A stretch of 64,000 bases of DNA from Symbiodinium natans (Eukaryota > Sar > Dinophyceae > Suessiales > Symbiodiniaceae), in NCBI GenBank assembly GCA_905221605.1, contig CAJNDS010002001.1, positions 1,317,001-1,381,000 of the forward strand, in the 5' to 3' direction. Made by a program: the position numbers and the translations under genes. Shown in pieces: positions 25,201 to 37,200 of this stretch. How positions within the stretch are numbered: the first letter of the stretch is position 1; each line of letters starts with the position of its first letter. The notes under the pieces were generated by a model that was given only the letters and a program-made list of their open reading frames with translations, was not told the origin of the DNA and did no database searches.

Positions 25201-28200
25201 GTGTATGGGTCAGAACAAGACAGCACACAGTGCGTATGAAAGACTGCTTCAGTTCCTCTCCCAGACCTTGTAGCTCACTTCGCCAGGTGCCATATATCTC
25301 TCCGGACCCACAAAAGGTTAATCATCGATATTGTGGTTGGCAATAAATAAAGAAAGAAAACATACAAAAACCCAGCTACTAAGTGTCTCCCTTCAAGGGG
25401 CTTCTAAGAATCACTACTTCTCTTCAAACAAGCCGTAGGCAAACAAGCCTGGCTGGATGGCTGGGTTCCGGAAGGCGCGCGCGTCCTCCGCAAGGGATCA
25501 TAGGGCGTAGGCTCCCTGGGGTTTTAGGTGCTTTGCTTTAGACTTAGACCCTAAACCCCAAAAGGGTTTTCTAGTGTTTCGGGCTTCGCTGGGGTTTCAG
25601 GGCTTGTTCTTCGCTTTGGGAATTTGAGCGCGGAAGGCCTACCCCGTAGCTTGCGAGTTTTTGCTCGCGCCATCTCTTGGGTGAGGGTGCCTCATGCGGC
25701 CAAAGGCAAGACCCGAAGACCCTGGACAGCCCCAAGAGTCTCTTGTAAGGCCCTAAACCCTAAACCCTAAACCCTACACCCCAAACCCTAACCCTAAACC
25801 CTAAACCCTAAACCCTCAACCTCAACCCTAAACCCTAAACCCCAAGCCCTAAACCCTAAACCCTAAGCCCCTAGGTGCTGCCCTCGCTGTTGCCTTGCTG
25901 GTCGTCTTGACCCCCTCGCTCCAGTCACCTTATGTAGGGGTTTGGGGTTTGGGGTTTAGGGTTTAGGGTTTAGGGTGTACGTAAAGCAAATAAAATATCC
26001 TGACATCCTAAAAGCCTTACCACGGAGACTGTATGAGGTTACACAATAGTTTCCTCTTGGTCTCTTCCGTGCCTCTGGTGGATCTCTTATGGGGTGGCGT
26101 GGCCTTTCAACTTTGTTGCGGGAGCTTTTGGGTGCTCCTTTCATGGCTTCGAGATGGGCCGCACAAATTATAGAAACCCAGACTAAGCCCCTGACTCGTG
26201 AATGTGACTTAAGGAAGACTTTCCTTGACTTGAAAGGAGTCGCATGGTTTAGGGTTTAGGGTCTTTCAGGAGGCCTCGTAAGAACTTGTTAGGAACCCTC
26301 TAAAGCTAGACGACTGAGCCGCAGTCTCTACACCCGAAAACCCAGCCCAAACCAAAAGCACCCCCAACACCCTAAGCCCCAAAAAACCCAACAGCCCTAA
26401 ACCCTAAACCCTAAACCCCAAACCCTAAACCCTAAACCCTAAACATGCAAGACTCGACTTGAGGTCGGCGCTCTCGGGCGTGTCCCGCTGCTGCCACACG
26501 ATGGCCGACTGCGTCGTTTCAGCGGCTTTCGGGGAGGCTTAGGGGCTTTGGGGGGGTCGTTGGGAGTCTGGGGTCCTAAACCCTAAACCCTAAACCCTAA
26601 ACCCTAAACCCTAAACCCTAAACCCTAAACCCTAAACCCTAAACCCTAAACCCTAAACCTTATAAACCCTCAACCTTCAGGTTTAGGATGTAGGGGGCGG
26701 GGGGCTTGCTGTTCTTAGATCAACCCTGAAACTCTGGCTCCCCTATGCGCCACGTCAGCTTCGGTGCACCTGCTCGCGACATTCGCGGAGGCGCACGTGC
26801 CCAAGGGTCTCGCCGTTCTTGAAGACCTGACATTGTGGAAACCGCACTTCTTGCAACAAATGCCTTTGCGGAGCAGGGGATTCAAGGCGGGGTGGCACGG
26901 TCTACCTTTTTGAGGTCAAGAAGGCTGCGAAGCAAAAGGTTCAAGACTCAGTGTGGTAAAACATATTGAGGGTCTGGACCAGCCAAAGAACGGATTGTAA
27001 CCCCCCTCTAACCCTTGATCCTAAATCCCCTTTATCCCCAAACCCTGAAACATAAACCCTACCTCCAAACCGCCTACAGCCCCCCAGCCTTCCCCCGGCG
27101 CACCAAAGCCCAAAGCCCTTTAACCCTGAAACCCCCAAAACGCTGCGCAACCCTGAAGAGACTCCAAAATGCTGTAGGGTTACGGCTAGCTTAGCAGTTT
27201 GGGGTGCTCGGTGCAGGATAGCGAAATTCCGTATCGTTTAGCGATTAGTAGGGTGCCAAAATCAGCCCAAGCCCCACCGAAGCCCGCATGATCTGGTATG
27301 AGACCTTTAACCCTAAACACCCTAAAACCCCTAAACACCCTAAAACCCCTAAACACCCTAAAACCCCTAAACCCCTAAACCCCTAAACCCCCAAACCGTA
27401 AACCCTAAACCCCAAACTGTGGGGGGGGAGGCCTCCCCAACAAGGAAGCCCTCTTCGAGGCGTAGAACGCCTGAGACCTGGGCTCGAAGTCGGGAGTCGA
27501 TCCAAGTATGTTTAGGGTTTAGGGTTTAGGGTTTAGGGTTTAGGGTCTAGGGTTTAGGGTTAAGGGTTTGGGGTTTGGGCTTTGGGGCTTCCCTTAATTT
27601 GGGTCCCTTGGTATATAACACCATATGCATATATAGGTATACAATGAAATCCCATACTTCGGATCTGTATATACAAGGGTAAGGGACCATACGAAGGGCC
27701 CACGGTACCCCTAAACCCCAAATCCCTGTTAAGGACTGTTAGCATAAGGGGGAACCTCCCAATCCATCACCCATGCTGCAACAAACTTCATGGCCGGGTC
27801 CCTGAAGAAGATAGGACCAAAAACCAAAAGCTGAAACAACTCGGCTCTTTGAATCCAGTACGCGGAGCAAAGACTTGGCAAAAGGTCAGCATCTCCTTGG
27901 TATTCTCTTTGCTTGAGAACCACCAAAAACTAAAAAAGTATTCTTCCTTTGAGGACTTAGGGATTATCATCTTGCATTTTTGTTGGGGGGGTTCTTAAGC
28001 AAGTGGATAGTTACAAGCTGCCCACTCCTCCTCCTGAGGGCGGAACAACGCGAGACCCAAAACCTAAAACCTAAAACCCAAAACCCTAAACAGGGATTCC
28101 GGGGTTCATGTGTTTTGGGTTAGGGCTTTATGGGTTTCGTGCAAGCCCTAAACCCTAAACCCTAAACCCCCCCCTCCCCCTCACTCCTTTGCCCACGAAG

Positions 28201-31200
28201 TGTTCTTGGGCCCTCGCGAGGACCCCATCAGTGTCTGTGCTGTGGTAGAGGAGCCTTGGTACTAGGCGGAGGGGGGGGGGGGGGGGGGCACGGGGGGTTT
28301 AGGGTTTAGGGTTGTTCCCTGAACCCCAAATCCCCAAACCCTGCAGATTAAGGGTGCTGTGAGGCCCAGGGTTCGGGTGCAGGGCTTCAGGGTGGGGGTT
28401 TTGCAAGAAAGACATGTGAATGTGCAGCCAGTGTGTCAGGTTTAGGGTGGAGTTGAAAGAGCTGCACTAAACCCTAAACTCTAAACCCTAAACCCTCAAC
28501 CCTAAGCCCTCAACCCCAAACCCTACACCCCAAAGGGGGGGGGAAGGGGGTGGGGGGGGGGGAAGGGCTTACCCAACACCATGACCCTTTCGGCGAGCTG
28601 TGGCTGCTTTGGCCTGGCAAAGGAGCTGTGAACGCGAGAGTCTCCAAAATGCAAACACATCTGGGGCCGAAATCTATTCATCTGCCTATTAATATGGGGG
28701 GTTTAGGGTTTAGGGTTTAGGGTTTAGGGTTTAGGGTTTGGGGTTTTGGTTTAGGGTTTAGGGTTCCTCCATACCAAGGCCAACGCGAGTCGCTGGAGAC
28801 GTCCATCAACCTATACCTCAGCTCGACGCGGGCTTAGGTACAGAGCTCAACCCTAAACCCCAAAACCCCTAAACCCTATGCCCTAAACCCTAAACCCTAT
28901 ACCCTCCTATACCCTAAACCCCACATCCTGAAACTCTAAACACTAAGTCCCGGCATCCTCATCAGCTCCCCAGAAGACCTAAAAGGGTTAAACCTGAAGT
29001 CCCGGAGTTCCAGTCGCCGGGAGGTTCGTTTCTTGCTCAGGATGGAGGGTAATTATAGGGCTCTATGGTTTTTTTCATGGAAAGGCCGGGCAGGGGAGGG
29101 GAAGCAATTTCGGCAAGCCAGCTTTGGATGAAGTACGGCAGAAACCTCACCCCCCCAGCCCCCCCCCCCCCCCCGACACAACCTACTTCATGAAATGCAA
29201 TTAAGATGCTAAACCTACAGCAAAACCTACCCCAGTATGGGTTGAGCTTCTCAAGTTCACCCTAATCCCCCAAACCCAGAACCCCAAACCCTAAACCCGA
29301 AACCCTAAACCCCCCAAGCCTAAACCTCCTAAACCCCGTAAACCCCCTAAACCACCTACACCCCCTCAACCCCCCAAACCCTGAACCCTAAACCCCAACC
29401 CCCAAACCCTAAACCCCAAACCCTAAACCCCAAACCCCAAAAAAACCAACAACAACACCCCAACAAGCCCAAACCCCGAACCCCCTACACCCCCAAACCC
29501 CAGACCCTAAACCCTAAACCCCCAACCCTAAACCCTTAACCCCAAACCCTAAACCCCTAAACCCCTAAACCCTAAACCCCAAACCCTAAACCCTAAACCC
29601 CTAGACCGTTTGTGAGGCCCCAGCTCTCGCACGGGCTCCTCGGAGCCCTCGCTGGGCGAACTGCACCAAAGACCGACGAGGTGGGCGAACTGAGGCTGCT
29701 GGGGGGCTTTTTCGGGCTTTTGGGGATGGGCTTAGGGTTTAGGGTTTAGGGTTTAGGGTTTAGGGTTTAGGGTTTAGGGTTTAGGGTTTAGGGTTTAGGG
29801 TTTAGGGTTTAGGGTTTAGGGTTGAGGGGGCTTCGGGTTTGGGGGGTTTAGGGTTTGGGGCAGGAACCTACTTGCGTTGGGTTTCTGGTATGTGGGATTA
29901 CAATACGCATATGGGAAGTAGAGTTATGACCTCATTATTTAAACGGCACTTCTTACGACCCTGCGTATCGCTACCCATGAACCTCCAAGTATGTGCCCTG
30001 AAAGCAAGGAGAGGAAGACCTCAAGTCTTGGGTACCTGTCCGTTACTTCAAGGGTAGGCATAGGGCACGCTACCCCCCAAGCCTCAACTCCCAAACCGAC
30101 GCATAAGGCATGCTAGAATGCCCCAGACCCTGGGCTTCCTTATCCACTTCTCTGGGTTTCGTAGTGGGACCGAAACCCTAAACCCTAAACCCTAAACCCT
30201 AAACCCTAAACCCTAAACCCTAAACCCTAAACCCTAAACCCTAAACCCTAAACCCTAAACCCTTGACTGGGCAGGCGGCCGCTTGGGGAGCTTGCTTGCT
30301 GGAGCCACGGCCTCGGGAGTTTGGGAATGTCTTTTGGGGTTTAGGGTTTAGGGATTAGGCGTTCGGCCCCTCCCTGAGTTCTGAACCCATACCCCTGAAC
30401 CATAAACCCTAGACCAAAAACCCTGCGCGCCCTAAACCTCAAACCCCCCAAGCCCTGCATCCAAAACCCCTACACCGCCTTCATCTACAGCGTGAAGCCT
30501 CTGAATGACGACAACTCGCCGTTTCGTACGATGAACTGGGCGATGGGTAACCGAACTGGACTACAAAAACTCAACAATAACCACAAGGGCTTTGCGTGCC
30601 ATGATTTGGGGGTGATTTTGCATTACTGTTTTGCTTTGTTGAGGCACTGGCTAGCTATGGGTTTGTGTGTTGTTCCTACGCGAGGGCATCTTTTTCTCAT
30701 GGGCGATCGCTGCCGATGTACATGATGTGCTCCAGCTCCTCCAAGCACTCGTCCGGGTTGCGGGCCACGTCCTCCTCCTCGGCACTCCCTTCCTAGGCTG
30801 CCCAGTAACCTAGGCTTAAAAAGGCTGCCCTTTTTGTGCTTAAAGGGGTTTATAGGGGAACCTAAGCCCCCCAAAAAGGGAATAAGGGTACTATTGGGCA
30901 TCCTAGCTTCTTGGGATGGAAAATACTGCCTCATCTCTGCCTGCCACTTGGCGTTGACCTCCTTGACTGACATGCGGGCTAAGGCGTCGTCCAGGGAGGC
31001 GTCGACCTCAACATAACCTAGGCTGCCCAGTAACCAAGGCTTAAAAAGGGTGCCCTTTTTGGCTTAAAGGGGTTTATAAGGGAACCTAAACCCCCCCAAA
31101 AAGGGAATCAGGGTACTACTGGGCATCCTAGTAACCGAAAAGTGACCCGTCCTGCGAGAGGAAGATGGAGTAGTTGTGCCACCCAGCATCGACGAGTGCC

Positions 31201-34200
31201 GACTGCATCTCCGGCCACACTTTCGCATGCGCGTCCACGTACTGCTGTCTTGAGAGAGGTAGGTTGTTGAGCTTGAGGCGAAAGGCAACTCGCTTTTTGC
31301 CATCTTTCGTGGGTGTTCCTCCAGCCGTGCTTGCAGCTGGCTCGAAAGCAGCCTTCGAGCCTTCAGCGGCGGAAGCAGCCATTGCGAGCAGGAAGATCTG
31401 CTTTTGCTAGGTTTGGGCGAGAGGTATGAAAGCAAAGAAAGAACAAAACAAATTAAGGAAGAACAGCGAAGGCAGCATAGTCTTGGAAGTATCGAGGATA
31501 GTTAACACTCCTTCCCAGTGCTGTTGAAGAAATGATAAGCATGCACGATGTGTACTTTGTCTTCCTTCCTGTGTCCATGTACACACTACGAGCAGAGGGA
31601 AATGCAAAGAAAACTAAGCAAAAAGTGCCTTCGGTTCGATCAACTCCTCAAAGGACGGATATACTATCGGAAGTGAAGGGAAAAGGCAATCAAACTAGGA
31701 AAGACTAAGGAGTGGGGATGCGCTGGATCACCACTCTGACTGCAGAGAAGCTCTCACAAACCCCAGGCCCTACACCCCCAACACCTAAACTCTAAACCCT
31801 AAATCCTACATCCCTAAATCCCTACAACCCTAAAACCAGAAAACCCCAAAACCCCAAAACCCCAAAACCCCAAAACCCCAAAACCCCAAAACCCCAAACC
31901 CCTAAAACCCTAAAACCCTAAAACCCTAAACTCTCCTCCTAAGCCACTGACTGGGCCACACTTCCACCTCGAAGGGCAGCTGATTTCGAACCTGCGGAGT
32001 TCTTTGGGAGTGTAATGGGCGTAGGTGCCTAGGGTTTAGGGTGTAGGGTTTCAGGTTTAGGGTTCGGGGGTGGTTTTGATGTTTTTAGGGTGTAGTTAGG
32101 GCTTGAGTCTTGAGGGATTTAGGGGCTTCAGGTAGGAATCAGGCTTTGCAGAGGTGGGCTTATGTGGTCTTGGGGCTCTAGCGGGCTTAACGTGGGGTCT
32201 ACGGCTTGGACTTGAAGAGGTGTACTTCTATACTTTAGGGTCTAGAACTTGGGTTCAGGGTTTAGGGTTTAGGGTTTAGGGTTTAGGGTTTAGGGTTTAG
32301 GGTTTAGGGTTTAGGGTTTGGGGTTTAGGGTTTAGGGTTTAGGGCTTGTGGATCGTGGTACCCTGAACCCTAGAACCCAGAACCCTAAACCCCTACACGC
32401 ACTGCTTCAGGGTTTGGGGACTGTAAGCCCTAAAAAATCACTGCCGGGCGGATTCTCTCAAAAAAGGTCCCCCCCCCCCCCCCCCCCCCCGAAACAAGGA
32501 TCAAGAAAACCCGAACCCCGAAACTCCCAAACCCGATCCATAAACCCAAAAACCCTAAACCCTAGACCCTGAACCCCAAATCCTAAACCCCAAACCCAAA
32601 AACCCGAGCCCCAAAACCCTAACTTTCTCGGTGTCCTATAGGCCCTGGTCTCCCAGGGCGCCCACCACGTATCGGGGGACCTCGGCCCGCGGGCTCGAGA
32701 GCGACGTCGGGTTTAGGGTTCAGAGGGTACAGGGTTCACAGGATTTAGGGTTTAGGGTTCAAGGTTTAGAGGGTTTAGGGTTGAGGGTTTATAGGATTTT
32801 GGGTTTAGGGTCTCAAGGTGTAGAGGGTTCGGGGTGAATAGGATTTGGGGTTTATAGGACTTTGGGTGGGATTACAGAATAAAGGGTTCAGAGGACTTAG
32901 GGTTTAGGTCTCAAGGTTTATAGGGTTTAGGGGTTTACAGGGTTTATAGGGCTTATGGGACTTAGGGTTATGGGTCTCAAGGTTTATAGGGTTTAGGGCT
33001 TACAGGGTGTATAGGGCTTATGGGACTTAGGGTTCTGGGTCTCAAGGTTTATAGGGTTTACAGGGTTTATAGGGTTTATAGGATTCAGGGTTTAGGGTCT
33101 CAAGGTTTATAGGGTTGAGGGTTTACAGGTTTGTAGGATGTAGGGCTGCTCGGGTCCAGGGTTAAAAGGGGTTTTGATTCAGGGTCTATAGGGTTCAGGG
33201 TTCAGGGTTCAGGGTTTAGGGTTTAGGGTTTTGATTCAGGGTTTATAGGGTTCAGGGTTTAGGGTTTTATTAATCATGGTTGAGTCAAGGACCCAAAAAG
33301 TGCTGCTCCCCAAAAGATGAGTAAACCCCAAAGCCTAAGCGCCCTAAACCCTAACCCTAAACCCTAAACCCTAAACCCTAAACCCTAAACCCTAAACCCT
33401 AAGCCCTAAGCCCTAAGCCCTAAGCCCTAAGCCCTAAGCCCTAAGCCCTAAGCCCTAAGCCCTAAACCCTAACCCTAAACCTCGAACCCTAAGCCCTCGT
33501 ATGCCGGGCCGCCACGGTGACCAGCTTCGTCCGCTCGAAAGGGGCCGGAAGGCCCGCGACGGTGACGCCTGAGCGTTTAGGGTTTAGGGTTTAGGGTTTA
33601 GGGTTTGGGGTTTAGGGTTTAGGGTTTAGGGTTTCGGGTCCTCACCCACAACCACAAACAGAAGACCCACAAACCCTCCGCTTATGAACCCAAGATTTTT
33701 TGTGAAGCAGGGGTTTTCTTTCTTGTATCCTCAAGAGGACACCAAGTATGCTGAAGTAGGGTTTAGGGTTTAGGGTTTAGGATGACGCCTGAGTGTCTGA
33801 AGCTGGGCGGCTTGAATGAGGGAAGCATAGGCTGAGGGCTTAGGGTTCGAGGTTTAGGGTTTAAGGTCTATAGGGTCTATAGGGTTAAGGGTTTATGGGG
33901 TTTAGGACTGTAAAGGGTTTAAGGTTTTACCAGGGTTCAGGGTGAAATTAAAGGCGAAAGACGTTAGCTCTCCTTCTTCGTTGGCGTTTCATGGTTTATG
34001 GGGGCTCTTGAAGCTGTAAGCCTCAAGAGATCTCGGCCTGATCTTCGCTAGGCTGCCACAGTGGGAGGCTACTTCGCGCAAAGTTATACTTAAGGGGATC
34101 GGATGACTTCTAGGTGGGATAACAAAGTACCCCAAAAGGGGCCTATTTGGGGATGTCTACTTGTATCCCTACTTCACAGCCTACTCCAAGGTTAACTGGC

Positions 34201-37200
34201 CATGTTCACAGGCTTCAGGGATTCCTTTTTAAAGTTCGGAGGCTAAGGGTTTCGGGTTTAAGGCGGTTTAGGGTTTAGGGCTTAGGGCTATAGGGCTATA
34301 GGGCAAAGGCCGGTCCTCGAGCACTTGCAAACCATGATCGGAACTCGGGACCCTGAACCTCAAACCCTAAACCCTGAACCCTAAATCCTGAAACCTCGAA
34401 GAGCGAAGTCGGGGCGGTTGCTCCTCAAGTTAACGTCCCGGTTCATTTGAGGGGGATCCCATTTTTGAAGGGCCCAGCGGTGCCACTTCGTGGCAAGGGA
34501 CAGATTCTGAGCCTTAACCCGCTCTTGAACCCTGAAACCCCTAAGCGCAACCCCCCCCCCCCCCCCCCCCCCCCTTCCCCCCCCCCAAAAAAAAAAACTG
34601 CACCTGCAAACCTGAAGCCCCTGACGGAGAAACCCAAAGCCCTAAAAAACCCCACACCCCGAAAACCCCCGTTCGTCTGCAGTCCGAAAGTCCGACTTCG
34701 GCGGCAGGAGGGCCCGCCAGGGTCATCGAAGAGAGCAGGCCTCGAGAACTACTTGGAGGTTCATGGTTACTTATAACCACAAACAGGGTCTAGGGTTTTA
34801 GGGTTTAGGGCTTAGGTTTAGGGTTCTTAGAACCCCAACGATAAGTCTACTTGTAACCTACTTCGAGGACTCAGGGGGGTTGTAAGCACTGCTAGAATTC
34901 GGGCTACAAGCCAGGTTTCGCTTTTGGGTTCTGGCGACCTGATAGGGTTGAGGTTATAGGGTTTTAGGGTTTAGGGTTTAGGGTTTAGCGTTTAGGGTTT
35001 AGGGCTGAGGGGTGTAGGGTTTAGGGTTTGGGGCTTAGGGTTTAGGGTTGGGAAATTAGGGTTTAGGGTTTAGAGTTTGGGAATTAGGGCACTTAGGGAG
35101 GTTTGGGGCTTGGGGTTTATGTGGTTAAGGGCTATTGGGTTTAGGGTTTCGGGTCTGGCGTGTAGGGTTGCGGGGTTGCGGGCCTATATGGGCTTAGGAC
35201 GCAGACCCCCCCCCCCCCCCAAAAAAAAAAAAATGACATCCAAACCCCAAACCCTAAATACTAAACCGCAAAAGCCCCAAGCACCCCAGACCCTAAGCCC
35301 CAAATACCCCTAAACCCTAAGCCCAAAACCCGAAACCCGAAACCCTAAACCCTAAACCCTAAACCCTACACACCGGTGCGCCTCCGGCGCGAGGCAGCTG
35401 CGCCACGCCCGTGGATCCCAGGATGCCAACACTGATCCTCGGCCGAGAGGGCACTCTTAGGTGTACGCTAGAGTTTGGGGGTTTGGGGTTTGGGGTTTAG
35501 GGTTTAGGGTTTAGGGTTTAGGGCTTAGGGTTTAGGGTTTAGGGTAACCCTAAGGGTCCATGTACCTCAGTATTATGTACTTGGGCCCCAAAGTCCCTTT
35601 GTAGGAGGTACTGTACGGCCCAAGTATTCCCTATTTAGGTACTTGGACCCTTAGGGTCTTAGGTCTGTTTTGGAGTTTGGGGGTTTAGGGTTTAGGGTTT
35701 AGGGTTTGGGGTTTAGGGTTAATAGGGTTTGGGGTTTGGGGTTTAGGATTTGGGGTTTGGGGTTTAGGGTTCGGGGTTTAGGGTATAGGGTTTGGGGTTT
35801 ACTGTATGGTTTGGGGTTATATAGGGTCTTGGGGTGTTTGGCGCGTTTTTTAGGGTTTAGGGTTTAGGGTTTAGGGGTACTTATTAACCAATGATGACTG
35901 TATTTATAGCCCACTTATGAGCCTCTCAAGTGCCCTAAGATGGTGAGAAGTACAGTTCTAAGCGCAGTTATAATTGGAAAAATGAGAACCATGAACCTCC
36001 AAGTAGGCAAAGTCCCCATGGCCATGAGGACTCACATCTCCTTGACAGGGATTCGGTGGTTTAGGGTTTAGGGTTTAGGGTTTAGGGTTTAGGGTTTAGG
36101 GCGTTTAGGGTTGATCCTGAGAGCCCTCGACATGGCCAGTGCCACCACTACATCCTCCCAAAAGAACCTAGGGTTTATAGGGTTTAGGGTTTAGGGGTTT
36201 AGGGTTTAGGGTTGAGGGGTTTAGGGTTTAGGCCTCCGAGAATGCGTGCCAAAAACTCAGGATTGTAGCCCCCTGAAGCTGCAACCCACCCAGCTCCACA
36301 GCCCACAATCACCAGCCTCGAGCCTTCGAGATAAAGTCACTAACTTAGTTGCTGAGTTCATAAGCCCCCCCAACAGTGCACACTTTCAGTTCTACAGGGA
36401 TTATAGTCTCCCAAAAAGTGTAAAGTGTACTCTCAGCAACGAAGCTAAACAACCCCAAACCCTCACTCGGCCGCAAAACGGGCCCCGCACGCTGGGGACC
36501 AACCTGTTTCCTCTCCAACCTCAGCTGGAGCTTGATTGCGTGGCTGAAAGGGGGGGTGGGGGCGGGTGGGGGGGCCGGGCTTGCTCTGAATTGTGGTTCC
36601 ATGTTCCGGCACCACCGAGAAAGCTCGGAAGAAAAAAAGCACACGCTTCGGTTCAGGAGGGTGCTTAGGCTGTCTGGGTCTTTCGGGACTCCGCCAGAGC
36701 CCTAAACTCAACCTCCAACTGGGATTTCTGGGTTCAACCAAATTTCAGGAGTTTGGCCAGAGGAAATCTGAAGTTGAATGTTCAAATGAGGCGTTGGGAC
36801 TTTCGAGTTTGTGTTGGGGGGGGGGGATCTGGAAGAACAGGGCACATAATGAATAGAATCCGGAATTCTTCATTGCTGTATATATACGTGATGCTAGCCA
36901 ACAAATGCAAAAATTGACAAACCCTGAAGCCCAAACGTAGAGTAGCCTACAGGAAACAAATGTTACCCTTTCTTGTTGGAAAGGGCCGCTGAACCCAAAA
37001 CCCAGAACCCTCAACCCAAAGCCCTTGGACGCCCTCAGCGTCGAAACCCTAAAAGTGCTAAGTCCCCTTGTAAACGACACCCAGGCACCTGCACGGGCTC
37101 CTCTTCCCCCTCCTCTCCCTGTCCGGCGGATGCTTGTATCCAGGGGCTCTAGCTTGGACTCCGTAGGCTGGTACCTATGGGGGACCCTTTTGGAAGATCA

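Noticed and set aside
30484-30548. Island reading YSVKPLNDDNSPFRTMNWAM on plus
   Set aside because: Looks protein-like with a following GT, but the minus strand is also open (PIAQFIVRNGELSSFRG). Strand cannot be decided, so it is not called.
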